64,000 nt of DNA from UBA4923 sp964606165 (GCA_964606165.1 CAZSFQ010000005.1:30137-94136); one strand, 5' to 3'; positions 17,808 through 25,699 are shown, counted from the stretch's first letter. A program made the numbers and translations. The notes: generated by a model from the letters alone, not told the origin.

Positions 17808-17897
17808 TTGAACTAATATTGGGGGAAATCGTGTATATTGGTATCAGTTATGTTCAATAAAGGCGACTGACAAAGAAATTTGAACAATATTGGGGGA
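17808..17897 (+). repeat. Direct repeat flanking a promoter-like segment ahead of the importer genes
   Basis: Two near-identical copies of TTGAAC(T)AATATTGGGGGA lie at 17808-17826 and 17880-17897, 72 bases apart, differing by one inserted T. Between them is a -10-like TATATT (17834-17839). The second copy ends in the GGGGGA that serves as the ribosome binding site for ATG 17903. This arrangement suggests operator sites that could block transcription and/or ribosome access. The winged-helix domain of the last gene in the operon (21221) is an obvious candidate binder (inference). Confidence 0.55.
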
Positions 17898-17902
17898 TCG
17901 GC

Positions 17903-18877
17903 ATGAAAAGAGTGATTGGATTTGTCCTGCTGCTTTGCTTCCTTTTTCCGGCAGCCGGCTGCGGAGGACAAAAAAAAGAAAAAGTTGTACTTTACCTCAG
18001 CAGCGAAGAGTACCGGGTCTCCTATTTTCAGGGGCGGCTGAAAGAAGAGTTCCCTGACTATGAGATTGTCCTGGAGTACCTGCCAACGGGTACCCACGCG
18101 GCCAAACTGGAGGCCGAGGGCCTGGACACTGACTGCGATATTTCCTTCGAGCTCGATTACGGCTACCTGGGCAGCCTGGAAGACCTTTTTGCCGACCTGT
18201 CCGGCTACGATACCTCGCCTTACCTGGACGAATTGATCCCTGCAAGCAGGAAATATATCCCGGAGTTGAGAAACGGCGGCTGCATCGCCGTCAACCGCGG
18301 CATTTTGGATCAAAAAGGCCTGCCGGTGCCGGAGACTTATCCGGACCTGCTCAAAGAGGAGTACAGGGGCCTCATCTCCATGCCCAACCCCAAGGCGTCC
18401 GGGACCGGCTACATGTTTTTGAAATCCCTGGTCAATGCCTGGGGAGAGGACCAGGCTTTCGCCTACTTCGACGCCCTGACCCCCAACATTCTCCAGTACA
18501 CCTCGTCGGGTTCGGGACCCGTCAATGCCCTGGTCCAGGGCGAGGCGGCCATCGGCCTGGCCATGACGGCGCAGACGGTCACGGAGATCAATAAAGGGGC
18601 CGGGCTGGAGATCCATTTCTTCGAGGAGGGATCACCCTATTCCCTTTATGGCATGGCCATGATTAAAGGAAAAGAGGGGCGGCCCGCGGTCCGGGAAGTC
18701 TTTGAATTCTTCCTCAATACCCTGGTCATTGAAGACAAGGAGCGCTTCTTTCCGGAGAAGATATTCAAGGACCGGGATTTTGTCCTGGAAAACTATCCGT
18801 CCGAGATTCCTTACGCCGATATGTCAGGCGATTCCTCTGCCGAGAAGGCCCGCCTGCTGGAAAAATGGGATCACTGA
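17903..18877 (+). CDS. ABC transporter substrate-binding lipoprotein (iron/2-aminoethylphosphonate type)
   Basis: 324 residues with a lipoprotein signal: hydrophobic helix then lipobox AAGC with Cys20. The mature part reads as a type II periplasmic-binding fold of the FbpA/PhnS/PotD broad group (KVVLYLSSEEY, FADLSGYDTSPYLDEL, ISMPNPKASGTGYMFL, VQGEAAIGLAM). It captures a small anionic or aminated ligand for the ATPase and permease encoded next. The ligand cannot be read from the sequence; the cytidylyltransferase at the operon's end suggests an aminoalcohol, phosphocholine or aminoethylphosphonate rather than iron (inference). ATG 17903 behind GGGGGA; preceded by the 18-base direct repeat. 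Confidence 0.88.
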   Translation: MKRVIGFVLLLCFLFPAAGCGGQKKEKVVLYLSSEEYRVSYFQGRLKEEFPDYEIVLEYLPTGTHAAKLEAEGLDTDCDISFELDYGYLGSLEDLFADLSGYDTSPYLDELIPASRKYIPELRNGGCIAVNRGILDQKGLPVPETYPDLLKEEYRGLISMPNPKASGTGYMFLKSLVNAWGEDQAFAYFDALTPNILQYTSSGSGPVNALVQGEAAIGLAMTAQTVTEINKGAGLEIHFFEEGSPYSLYGMAMIKGKEGRPAVREVFEFFLNTLVIEDKERFFPEKIFKDRDFVLENYPSEIPYADMSGDSSAEKARLLEKWDH

Positions 18878-19644
18878 TGCCAAAGAACAAGCTGGTCGTT
18901 GAAAACTTAAGCAAGCAGTTCGGGTCCAACGAGGTCCTGCAGGATATTTCCTTTTCAGTGGAGGACGGGGAGTTCCTGGCCATCCTGGGGCCCTCGGGCT
19001 GCGGGAAGACGACCCTGCTCCGGATTTTGCTGGGCCTTGAGGAGGCGGAAAGCGGCAGGATCATCAAGGATGGCAGGGAGATTACCCACCTGCCTCCTTC
19101 CCAGCGCAAGATGGGCATGGTTTTCCAAAATTACGCCCTCTTCGAGAATATGACGGTGCTGGGCAATGTCGAGTACGCCCTGAAAAAACAAAGCGGGGAC
19201 AGGGAGCTGGCCCGGCAGACGGCCCTCCGCCTCCTGGAGCGTGTCGGCCTGACCGATCATCTGAACAAGAAGCCTCACACCCTGTCCGGCGGCCAGCAGC
19301 AGCGGGTCGCCCTGGCCCGGACCCTGGCCATGAATCCCGATATCATCTTGCTGGACGAGCCCATGAGCGCCCTGGATGTGGAAACCCGCCTGGCCTTGCG
19401 CGCGGAGATTCTCAGCATCCAAAAGGAGTTCGGTTCCACTATTCTGTATATCACCCATGACCAGGAGGAGGCTTTCGCCATGAGCGACCGCATCATGGTC
19501 ATGCACCAGGGCGTGATCCAGCAGCTCGACACGCCGCGCCGGCTCATGGACCATCCGGCCAATGATTACATCCGCCATTTCGTCATCCACAACATTCAGC
19601 TGAAGATCGACTCGCTGATCCGCTTCGCAAGGGAAGAACAATGA
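18877..19644 (+). CDS. ABC transporter ATP-binding protein (importer)
   Basis: ATPase of the importer, 255 residues from ATG 18877, whose start overlaps the stop of the binding-protein gene. An in-frame ATG at 18865 would add four residues. Walker A GPSGCGKTT, Q-loop VFQNYALFENM, signature LSGGQQQRVALARTL, Walker B ILLDEPMSALD and H-loop ITHDQEEAF are intact. It belongs to the PotA/FbpC/PhnT branch but lacks the long C-terminal regulatory OB extension of PotA/MalK: it stops about 25 residues after the H-loop helices. Its stop overlaps the permease start (ATGA). Confidence 0.93.
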   Translation: MPKNKLVVENLSKQFGSNEVLQDISFSVEDGEFLAILGPSGCGKTTLLRILLGLEEAESGRIIKDGREITHLPPSQRKMGMVFQNYALFENMTVLGNVEYALKKQSGDRELARQTALRLLERVGLTDHLNKKPHTLSGGQQQRVALARTLAMNPDIILLDEPMSALDVETRLALRAEILSIQKEFGSTILYITHDQEEAFAMSDRIMVMHQGVIQQLDTPRRLMDHPANDYIRHFVIHNIQLKIDSLIRFAREEQ

Positions 19645-21224
19645 AGGGCGGCAAGGCCTGGACCGGCGCCAAATCCCTGCTTCTGGTCTTCTTTGCCGTC
19701 TCGGTTTTTTTGCCCCTGCTCCGCATGCTGGCCAGGATGGCCGATGTCGACGTCAGGGCCCTGCTCTTTTCCGGTCCCTTTCTGACTGCCCTGAGAAACT
19801 CCCTCCTGGTCACCAGTGTCTCGACCGTCATCTCTGTCTCCCTGGCGGCCGCCCTGGCCTGGTTCATGGTCCGGAGCGGGGTCCGCTTCAAGGGATTTTT
19901 CACCCTGATCTTCACCCTGCCCATGCTGATCCCCTCCATCTCGCACGGCATGGGCCTGGTGGTGCTTTTTGGCGCCAACGGGGTGGTGACCAGGCTGCTG
20001 GGCCTGAAGGGGAGTGTCTACGGTTTTTGGGGCATTGTGGCGGGCTCGGTCATCTACTCCTTTCCGGTCGCCTTTCTCATGCTGTCGGATATTCTGCGCT
20101 ATGAGGACAGCACCCCCTACGAGGCGGCCGAGGTACTGGGAATCCCCCGGCGGCTGCAATTTTCTTCCATCACGGTTCCCTACCTGCGCCGGCCCCTGAC
20201 TTCCACGGTCTTCGCCGTCTTTACCCTGATCATCATCGACTACGGTGTCCCCCTCATGATCGGGGGCCAGTACAAGACCCTGCCGGTCATGATGTATCAG
20301 GATGTCATCGGCCTGCTCGATTTTGGCAAGGGCAGCGTGATCGGCCTGGTCCTTCTGACGCCCGCCCTGGCCGCTTTCATCCTGGATGTCCTGAACCGGG
20401 ACAGGGGCAGCCTGTCCTTTGTCGCCAAACCCTTCCGGATCACCCCCAACCGGGTCCGCGACGGCCTGGCCTGTCTGTTTTCCTGCCTGGTCAGCCTGGG
20501 TGTCGCCCTGCCTATCGCTGCCTTTTTGCTCTTGACCCTGGTGAAAAAATACCCCTCCGATATGCGCCTGTCCCTGGACAATATCCTGCGGACCTTTCAG
20601 ATGAATGCCGGATCCAATCTTTGGCATTCGCTCCTGATCGCCGTCTTTACCAGCCTGACCGGCCTGGTCCTGGCCTTCATGGTCGCCTACATGACCGCCC
20701 GCATCCCCGGCAAGCTGTCGAAGACGCTCCACCTGGCCTCCCTGACCTCCCTTGCCATTCCCGGCATTGTCCTTGGCCTGTCCTATGTTTTGTTCTTCAA
20801 GGGCAGCCTGATCTACGGCAGCCTGGCCATCCTGATCCTGGTCAACCTGGTCCACTTCTTCGCTTCCCCCTACCTGATGATCTACAACACCCTGTCCAAG
20901 ATCAACGAGCACCTGGAAGCGGTTGGCCAGACCCTGGGAGTGAGCAGGGCAAGGATCATCCGGGATGTGATCATCCCCCTGTCGGGGGCTACCCTGGGGG
21001 AGATGTTCAGCTACTTTTTTGTCAACTCCATGATGACCATCTCGGCGGTGGCCTTCCTGGCGACGGCGGCCACCCGGCCCCTGTCCCTCATGATCACCAG
21101 CTTTGAGGCCCAGATGATGCTGGAGTGTGCCGCCTTCATCGCCCTGATGATCCTGGCGGTCAACCTCCTGGTCCGGGGAATATTCGCTTTGTACAAGAAA
21201 AAATTAAGCCGGGAGGCCGCATGA
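19641..21224 (+). CDS. ABC transporter permease, duplicated (FbpB/PhnUV-like)
   Basis: 527-residue membrane protein with about 12 membrane segments in two homologous halves, so one polypeptide can supply both permease units. Each half has a binding-protein-dependent 'EAA' loop for contact with the ATPase: EAAEVLGIPRR in the first (about residues 164-174) and EAVGQTLGVSR in the second (about 428-438). This fused layout is typical of iron and aminoethylphosphonate importers. It overlaps by four bases with both its upstream ATPase gene and the downstream nucleotidyltransferase gene, which ties all four into one transcription and translation unit. Confidence 0.93.
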   Translation: MKGGKAWTGAKSLLLVFFAVSVFLPLLRMLARMADVDVRALLFSGPFLTALRNSLLVTSVSTVISVSLAAALAWFMVRSGVRFKGFFTLIFTLPMLIPSISHGMGLVVLFGANGVVTRLLGLKGSVYGFWGIVAGSVIYSFPVAFLMLSDILRYEDSTPYEAAEVLGIPRRLQFSSITVPYLRRPLTSTVFAVFTLIIIDYGVPLMIGGQYKTLPVMMYQDVIGLLDFGKGSVIGLVLLTPALAAFILDVLNRDRGSLSFVAKPFRITPNRVRDGLACLFSCLVSLGVALPIAAFLLLTLVKKYPSDMRLSLDNILRTFQMNAGSNLWHSLLIAVFTSLTGLVLAFMVAYMTARIPGKLSKTLHLASLTSLAIPGIVLGLSYVLFFKGSLIYGSLAILILVNLVHFFASPYLMIYNTLSKINEHLEAVGQTLGVSRARIIRDVIIPLSGATLGEMFSYFFVNSMMTISAVAFLATAATRPLSLMITSFEAQMMLECAAFIALMILAVNLLVRGIFALYKKKLSREAA

Positions 21225-22129
21225 GTATCACAAGACTGCAATTTGACCTTTTAACGCATCTGCATGAAAAAAAGGGATCGGGCACCCAAAGGGAGCTGGC
21301 CGCGGCGACCGGCTGGTCCCTGGGCAGCATCAACCGCGGCCTGGTGGAATTGACCGAAAAGGGATGGGTCGAGAAAGGCCTGATCAGCCCGGGAGGGATC
21401 GAGGCCCTGGAACCTTACCGGGCAAAAAGGGCGGTCTTTCTGGCGGCCGGCTTCGGGGCCCGCATGGTGCCCATCACGCTCAACACCCCCAAGCCCCTGA
21501 TCCGGGTCAAGGGGGTTCGGATCATCGATACCCTGCTCGACGCCGTCATCGGCGCGGGCATCGAAGAAATCTACATTGTCCGCGGCTACCTGGCCGAGCA
21601 GTTTGATCAGCTCCTTTACAAGTACCCCCAGATCCGCTTCCTGGAAAACCCGGCCTTCAATGAAACCAATAATATTTCCTCACTCATGTGCGCCCGCTAC
21701 CACCTGCAGGCGGCTTACATCCTGGAGGCTGACTTATTCCTGAGAAATCCGAAGCTGATCCCGCCCTTTCAATACCGCTCCAACTACCTGGGGGTGCCGG
21801 TTGACCGGACCGATGACTGGTGCCTGATCAGCCGCGACCGCCGGATTGTCGACTTCCGGCTGGGGGGCGAGCGCTGCCACCACATGTTCGGCATTTCCTA
21901 CTGGAATGCCCGCGACGGCGCCCGCCTGGCCGAGCGGGTCCAGGATGTCTACGCCATGCCCGGCGGCAAGGAGCGCTTCTGGGACACCGTCGCCCTTAAC
22001 TACTTCAGCGCCGAGTTCCAGGTCGACATCAGGGAGTGCGGCTTCGACGACCTGGTCGAGCTGGATACCTACCGTGAGCTCCGTGAGCTGGATTCCTCCT
22101 ATGGCGACGCCCAGGCGGGAGGGGATTGA
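21221..22129 (+). CDS. Winged-helix + LicC-type nucleotidyltransferase
   Basis: 302 residues. Residues 1-65 form a MarR-like winged helix (TQRELAAATGWSLGSINRGL). From about residue 70 it is a sugar-nucleotidyltransferase-type domain of the LicC/PntC group: FLAAGFGARMVPITLNTPKP (nucleotide loop), NETNNISSLMCA and LEADLFLRN. LicC makes CDP-choline from phosphocholine; PntC makes CMP-aminoethylphosphonate. Here it likely activates the imported ligand or its phosphate with CTP, while the winged helix may sense or regulate the operon. ATG 21221 behind GGGAGG, overlapping the permease stop; a longer open frame to 21125 is out-of-frame permease sequence. No LicA kinase or LicD transferase lies in the window. 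Confidence 0.88.
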   Translation: MSITRLQFDLLTHLHEKKGSGTQRELAAATGWSLGSINRGLVELTEKGWVEKGLISPGGIEALEPYRAKRAVFLAAGFGARMVPITLNTPKPLIRVKGVRIIDTLLDAVIGAGIEEIYIVRGYLAEQFDQLLYKYPQIRFLENPAFNETNNISSLMCARYHLQAAYILEADLFLRNPKLIPPFQYRSNYLGVPVDRTDDWCLISRDRRIVDFRLGGERCHHMFGISYWNARDGARLAERVQDVYAMPGGKERFWDTVALNYFSAEFQVDIRECGFDDLVELDTYRELRELDSSYGDAQAGGD

Positions 22130-22140
22130 TCCCTCCCGCC
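22114..22140. other. Perfect 10-bp hairpin across a stop codon between convergent genes
   Basis: GGCGGGAGGG (22114-22123) pairs perfectly with CCCTCCCGCC (22131-22140) around a 7-base loop holding the nucleotidyltransferase stop codon. It lies between convergent genes 22 bases apart and would fold in both transcripts. No T-run follows in either direction, so simple intrinsic termination is doubtful; a bidirectional barrier or 3'-end stabiliser is likely. Confidence 0.55.
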
Positions 22141-22150
22141 CTGATTGCCG

Positions 22151-22945
22151 TCAGGACAGGAGCAGCTTGTCGTCGAAATCCTCAAAGGCGCTGATCTTCT
22201 CAAACATGGAGAGGAGTTTTTCCACCGTCAGCTCTTTCTTGCTTTCGCCCTGAACATCGATGACAATACGCCCCGCATGGAACATGACCAGCCGGTTGCC
22301 CAGGGTGATGGCGTCTTTCATATTGTGGGTCACCATCAGGGTGGTAATGGCGTGGCGGGCGACCATCTTTTCAGTGAGGTCAAGGACTGTCCGTGCCGTT
22401 TTTGGGTCAAGGGCCGCCGTGTGTTCGTCCAGGAGCAGGAGTCTGGGCTTTTTCAAGGTGGCCATGAGCAGGGTGAGTGCCTGCCTTTGACCGCCTGACA
22501 GCAGGCCCGTCTTGACGGTCAGCCTGTCTTCCAGACCCAGCTCCAGCTCTTTAAGCTTTTCCCGGTAAAAGTCGCGATCCCGCTTGGGAAGTCCCCACCT
22601 GAGCCCCCGCCGCTGTCCGCGCCGCCTGGCCAGGGCCAGGTTTTCCTCGATGCTCATGCCGGCGGCTGTCCCCATCATGGGGTCCTGAAAGACGCGTCCG
22701 ATGTAGGGCGCCCGCCTGTGTTCGGCCAGGGAGGTCACTTCGTTCTCATCGATAAATATCTGCCCGCTGTCGACGGACAGGACGCCCGCGACAGCATTGA
22801 GCATGGTGGATTTGCCAGAGCCGTTACCGCCGATGACCGTGACGAAATCGCCATCATTGAGCGAGAGCGAAAGAGAGGTCAGGGCCCTGTTCTCATTGAC
22901 CGTGTTCCGGTTGAAGGTTTTGCTGACCTGGATGATATCAAGCAT
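22151..22945 (-). CDS. ABC transporter ATP-binding protein (TrpZ-like importer)
   Basis: 264 residues from ATG 22945, preceded by GGAGGCAAGG. Walker A GGNGSGKST, Q-loop FQDPMMG, signature LSGGQRQAL, an unusual Walker B end LLLLDEHTAALD (DEH rather than DEP) and H-loop VTHNMKDA. The DEH Walker B and the partner families match the TrpXYZ / PF04392-type importers of Firmicutes, whose substrates are thought to be amino acids or related compounds. An upstream open frame to 23026 reads across the permease gene and is not used. The start overlaps the permease end by 8 bases. Confidence 0.92.
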   Translation of the reverse strand: MLDIIQVSKTFNRNTVNENRALTSLSLSLNDGDFVTVIGGNGSGKSTMLNAVAGVLSVDSGQIFIDENEVTSLAEHRRAPYIGRVFQDPMMGTAAGMSIEENLALARRRGQRRGLRWGLPKRDRDFYREKLKELELGLEDRLTVKTGLLSGGQRQALTLLMATLKKPRLLLLDEHTAALDPKTARTVLDLTEKMVARHAITTLMVTHNMKDAITLGNRLVMFHAGRIVIDVQGESKKELTVEKLLSMFEKISAFEDFDDKLLLS

Positions 22946-23888
22946 GATCCTTGCCTCCATTTCGCCTGACCGGCAGCTGCAGGACCCTGGACTTCCAGTG
23001 GGGGATGGCCAGGAAGACCGCGACAACGACGGCTGTCAGAAGCTTGAGGTAGTTGGGGTCAAGCCTGAGCCACAGGACGGTCTGGATGACCAGGAAGTAG
23101 ATGAGGGCGCCAATGACCGAGCTTGCCAGGCGCAGGGCAAAATTGCGAAAGAGCCAGGCCAGAAGGGCCTCGCCGATGATGACCGCCGCCAGGCCGATGA
23201 TAATGGCGCCGCGTCCCATGTTGATGTCGGCGAAACCCTGGTACTGCGTCAGAAGGGCGCCAGACAGGGCCACCAGGCCGTTGGAAAGCATCAAGCCGAA
23301 GAGCTTGGCGAAATCGGTATGGATGCCCTGGGCCTTGGCCATCTTGATGTTGGAGCCCGTCGCCCGGATCCCTGTGCCGAATTCAGTCCCGAAGAACCAA
23401 TAGAGCAAGGCGATCAGGGCCAGGATGAAAAGGCTGACAATGAAAAGCGGGGAGCTGTAAAAAGGCCGCTCGCCCTTGATGACTTCCTGCAGGTAGCGCA
23501 AGGAAACAAGAAGGGGATACCTGCCTACATTGAGTGACAGGTTGGGCTTTCCCATGATCATGAGATTGACGGCCCACAGGCCGATCTGGGTCAGGATGCC
23601 TGCCAGGAGGGCCGAGATGCCAAAAAACACATGAAAGGCGCCGGTGCAAAGGCCCGCCAGGGCTCCCGCCAGGAAGGCGCAGGCAAGGGCGATCCAGAGG
23701 TTGGTGCCCCGGGTCAGCAGGACGACGAAGACGGCTCCTCCCGTGCAAAAGGAGCCGTCCACGGTCAGATCCGCTATGTCGAGGACTTTGTAGGTGAGGT
23801 AGACACCGATGGCCAGGATGCCCCAGATCAAACCCTGGGCCAGGGCACCCGGAAACTGATCCAGGAGATTTGAGAAACTGATATTCAT
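22938..23888 (-). CDS. ABC transporter permease (TrpY/LivH-like)
   Basis: 316-residue membrane protein from ATG 23888 (a TTG at 23900 would add four residues), with about eight to nine membrane segments of the branched-chain-amino-acid permease type. The GIRATGSNIKMAKAQGI segment matches the cytoplasmic coupling helix of this family (GxRAxGxN...A...GI). It forms the channel of the three-gene importer with the ATPase (8-base overlap) and binding protein (21 bases upstream). Weak ribosome binding site, so coupling to the upstream gene is likely. Confidence 0.92.
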   Translation of the reverse strand: MNISFSNLLDQFPGALAQGLIWGILAIGVYLTYKVLDIADLTVDGSFCTGGAVFVVLLTRGTNLWIALACAFLAGALAGLCTGAFHVFFGISALLAGILTQIGLWAVNLMIMGKPNLSLNVGRYPLLVSLRYLQEVIKGERPFYSSPLFIVSLFILALIALLYWFFGTEFGTGIRATGSNIKMAKAQGIHTDFAKLFGLMLSNGLVALSGALLTQYQGFADINMGRGAIIIGLAAVIIGEALLAWLFRNFALRLASSVIGALIYFLVIQTVLWLRLDPNYLKLLTAVVVAVFLAIPHWKSRVLQLPVRRNGGKDHA

Positions 23889-23909
23889 GGCTGGTATCAA
23901 TCGCGGGGC

Positions 23910-24899
23910 TTAGTCCGTGATTGCCTCGTATTCTGAAGGCATAACCAGGCCAAGTTCCTCACAGATCTCCCGGTTGTACATCTTGCTGAAGCGGGGGGCA
24001 TACTCAACCGGCATGTCAGCAATAGCAGCCTGGCCGGTCAAAACCCTGTAGGCCATTTCCCCCGTGGCGTAACCGAGGTCGTAATAGTCGATGGACAGGG
24101 TCGCCACGCCGCAGCCGGCACAGGTGTCCTTCTCCCCGGCGATGACCGGAATCCCGGCCGGCCGGCAGATATTGTCAATGATGCCCGTATTGGAGGCGAC
24201 CGTATTGTCGGTCGGAACATAAAGGGCATCTACTTCGCCCACAGCTGCCAGCGTGATGCCGGAAAGATCGTTTGAATCGGTGAAGGGATAGAGTCTGGTT
24301 GTGTAGCCGTCCGCCTCCAGCAGGCCCTGGATGGTCTGGATCTGGTAGAGCGAGTTGGCTTCGCCTGAGCAGTAAAGAAGACCAACAAAGGAGAGGTCCG
24401 GGAAGAGTTCCCTGAACATGGCGGCCTGCTGATCCAGCGGCGCCAGGTCTGATGTGCCTGAAACGTTGCCGCCGACTGTTCCCTGGAAGTTTTCAATTCC
24501 CAGGGCTACCCCATATTCCGTAATGGAGGTCCCCAGGATGGGAATGTCAGCAGTGGCGGTCGCCGCAGCCTGGAGCGCCGCAGTCGCGTTGGCCATGATC
24601 AGGTCAACCTTGGAGGCGACAAATCCATTGGCGATCGAAGCGCATGTGTTGGGATCGCCTTGAGCATTCTGAAAGTCAAAGCTCACCCGATCCCCCAGTT
24701 TTTCGGTGAGGGCATCTTTAAAACCCTGAGTTGCCGCATCGAGCGCGCCGTGCTGAATCAGCTGTGAGATGCCGACCAGATAAAACTGGCCGCTCCCTTC
24801 TGTCGGGTTAGCGGCGCCGTTTTGAGCGGCACAGCCTGTTGAGATGACGATCACGGAGATCATCAACAGGACGGCGAAAATGCATAAAGCTCTTTTCAT
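23910..24899 (-). CDS. ABC transporter substrate-binding lipoprotein (TrpX/PF04392 family)
   Basis: 329 residues. Signal helix followed by lipobox STGC with Cys23; the mature domain is of the periplasmic-binding type found in TrpX-like proteins (GISQLIQHGALDAATQGF, NATAALQAAATATADIPILG, GGNVSGTSDL, YVPTDNTVASN). It delivers ligand to the permease and ATPase downstream. An excellent AAGGAGGAAC ribosome binding site precedes ATG 24899. No tryptophan-specific T-box leader is visible upstream, so the substrate should not be assumed to be tryptophan. Confidence 0.93.
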   Translation of the reverse strand: MKRALCIFAVLLMISVIVISTGCAAQNGAANPTEGSGQFYLVGISQLIQHGALDAATQGFKDALTEKLGDRVSFDFQNAQGDPNTCASIANGFVASKVDLIMANATAALQAAATATADIPILGTSITEYGVALGIENFQGTVGGNVSGTSDLAPLDQQAAMFRELFPDLSFVGLLYCSGEANSLYQIQTIQGLLEADGYTTRLYPFTDSNDLSGITLAAVGEVDALYVPTDNTVASNTGIIDNICRPAGIPVIAGEKDTCAGCGVATLSIDYYDLGYATGEMAYRVLTGQAAIADMPVEYAPRFSKMYNREICEELGLVMPSEYEAITD

Positions 24900-24941
24900 G
24901 ATCTGTTCCTCCTTCTTTGAGTAATTTAAATTCGATCATAA

Positions 24942-24968
24942 CCCTAAATAGAGGGCTTGCATAGCAAG
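24942..24968 (-). promoter_or_regulatory. Two adjacent inverted repeats upstream of the TrpX-like gene
   Basis: CTTGC-ATA-GCAAG (24956-24968) and CCCT-AAATAG-AGGG (24942-24955) lie 43-69 bases upstream of the binding-protein start, where an operator or promoter-overlapping site would be expected. A -10-like TATGAT occurs just downstream on the minus strand. The regulator is unknown. Confidence 0.4.
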
Positions 24969-25127
24969 TGAATGTAAATTCAATGAAATACACATGAATA
25001 ACAGGCATGGAGACTATTAAGTTGCATAAAGATAACAAAGGAAAGCAGAACAGCTTTTTCCGTGTCCATCCAAGACCGGACAGAAATTTTGCTACGCCTG
25101 ATCCACGAAGATGCTGTGCAGAGGATG

Positions 25128-25160
25128 AAAAAACGGTCTTTTGCGCTAAAAGACCGTTTT
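25128..25160 (-). terminator. Intrinsic terminator of the deaminase gene
   Basis: A perfect 13-bp stem (25130-25142 with 25148-25160, 5-base loop) lies 59 bases after the deaminase stop. Read on the minus strand it is followed by six T residues (the A-run at 25128-25133), a textbook intrinsic terminator. Confidence 0.85.
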
Positions 25161-25218
25161 GTGATTGGCTGATAAAAAAGATGCAGATGATTTACGCGGA
25201 AAGTGCTTATACTGTGTG

Positions 25219-25614
25219 TTAGAACATTTTACGCTCATACGCATAAGGTATCATTTCCAGTGCCTTTACCTTTTTATTGCCCTCATCAGTTGAAATGATA
25301 ACATCACACAACGGGGCATAATCAGATAGCATTTGCCTACAATTCCCGCACGGGGGCAATATATCCCCTTCTCCACTAATAGCAACAATGCAGTCAAATT
25401 CACGTTCACCTGCTGTTATAGCAGCGCCGATAGCAATAATTTCTGCACAAGCGCCGTGATTAAGATAAACATTAACTCCTAAATAGACATTTCCGTTTTT
25501 ACACCTTACAGCGGCACCAACGGTATGATTATTTTTTTCGAAATCGAAATTTTTCGTTATTACGTCTTGCGCTTTTGAAATAAGTTCTAAATCCTCATCG
25601 TTCAGGGCTTTCAA
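25219..25614 (-). CDS. Cytidine deaminase, blasticidin-S-deaminase-like
   Basis: 131-residue zinc enzyme of the cytidine deaminase fold: GACAEIIAIGAA supplies the Zn-binding Cys and catalytic Glu, and PPCGNCRQML the other two Zn-binding Cys residues. Length and the motifs HTVGAAVRCKNG, LSDYAP and a C-terminal EMIPYAYER resemble the small blasticidin S deaminases (Bsr/BSD) as well as ordinary Cdd proteins. The reaction is hydrolytic deamination of cytidine or a cytosine nucleoside antibiotic; the substrate is undecided. TTG start at 25614 behind GGGGGGA. The gene is strikingly AT-rich compared with neighbours, has its own terminator, and lies at the 3' side of tRNA-Ser, all pointing to horizontal acquisition. 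Confidence 0.9.
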   Translation of the reverse strand: MKALNDEDLELISKAQDVITKNFDFEKNNHTVGAAVRCKNGNVYLGVNVYLNHGACAEIIAIGAAITAGEREFDCIVAISGEGDILPPCGNCRQMLSDYAPLCDVIISTDEGNKKVKALEMIPYAYERKMF

Positions 25615-25656
25615 TTAAATCCCCCCAATAATTTTAAAAATTATCCTCGTTATAAC

Positions 25657-25699
25657 AAAAACCTGCCGTAAAAGCAATTTCAGCTTTTTCGACAGGTTT
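25657..25699 (-). terminator. Terminator downstream of tRNA-Ser
   Basis: On the minus strand AAACCTG-CG pairs with CG-CAGGTTT around an inner AAAAGC/GCTTTT stem, followed by a T-rich stretch, directly 3' of tRNA-Ser. It separates the tRNA from the deaminase gene. Confidence 0.7.

Larger units (their letters stand above)
24900..25218. other. AT-rich intergenic region
   Basis: 319 bases without a convincing gene, clearly richer in A+T than the surroundings. It holds the leftward ribosome binding site and presumed promoter of the TrpX-like gene, two adjacent inverted repeats (24942-24968), and the terminator of the deaminase gene (25128-25160). A 71-codon open frame at 25007-25222 (+) runs through the terminator hairpin and is not believed. 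Confidence 0.7.

Noticed and set aside
19596..20912. Long antisense open frame (438 codons) opposite the duplicated permease
   Set aside because: Low-complexity Gln/Gly/Asp-rich translation typical of the shadow strand of high-G+C membrane genes.
24900..25218. T-box or tryptophan leader upstream of the TrpX-like operon
   Set aside because: No T-box sequence or long structured leader could be found on the minus strand.
25007..25222. 71-codon open frame on the plus strand
   Set aside because: No ribosome binding site, odd composition, and it contains the deaminase terminator hairpin.
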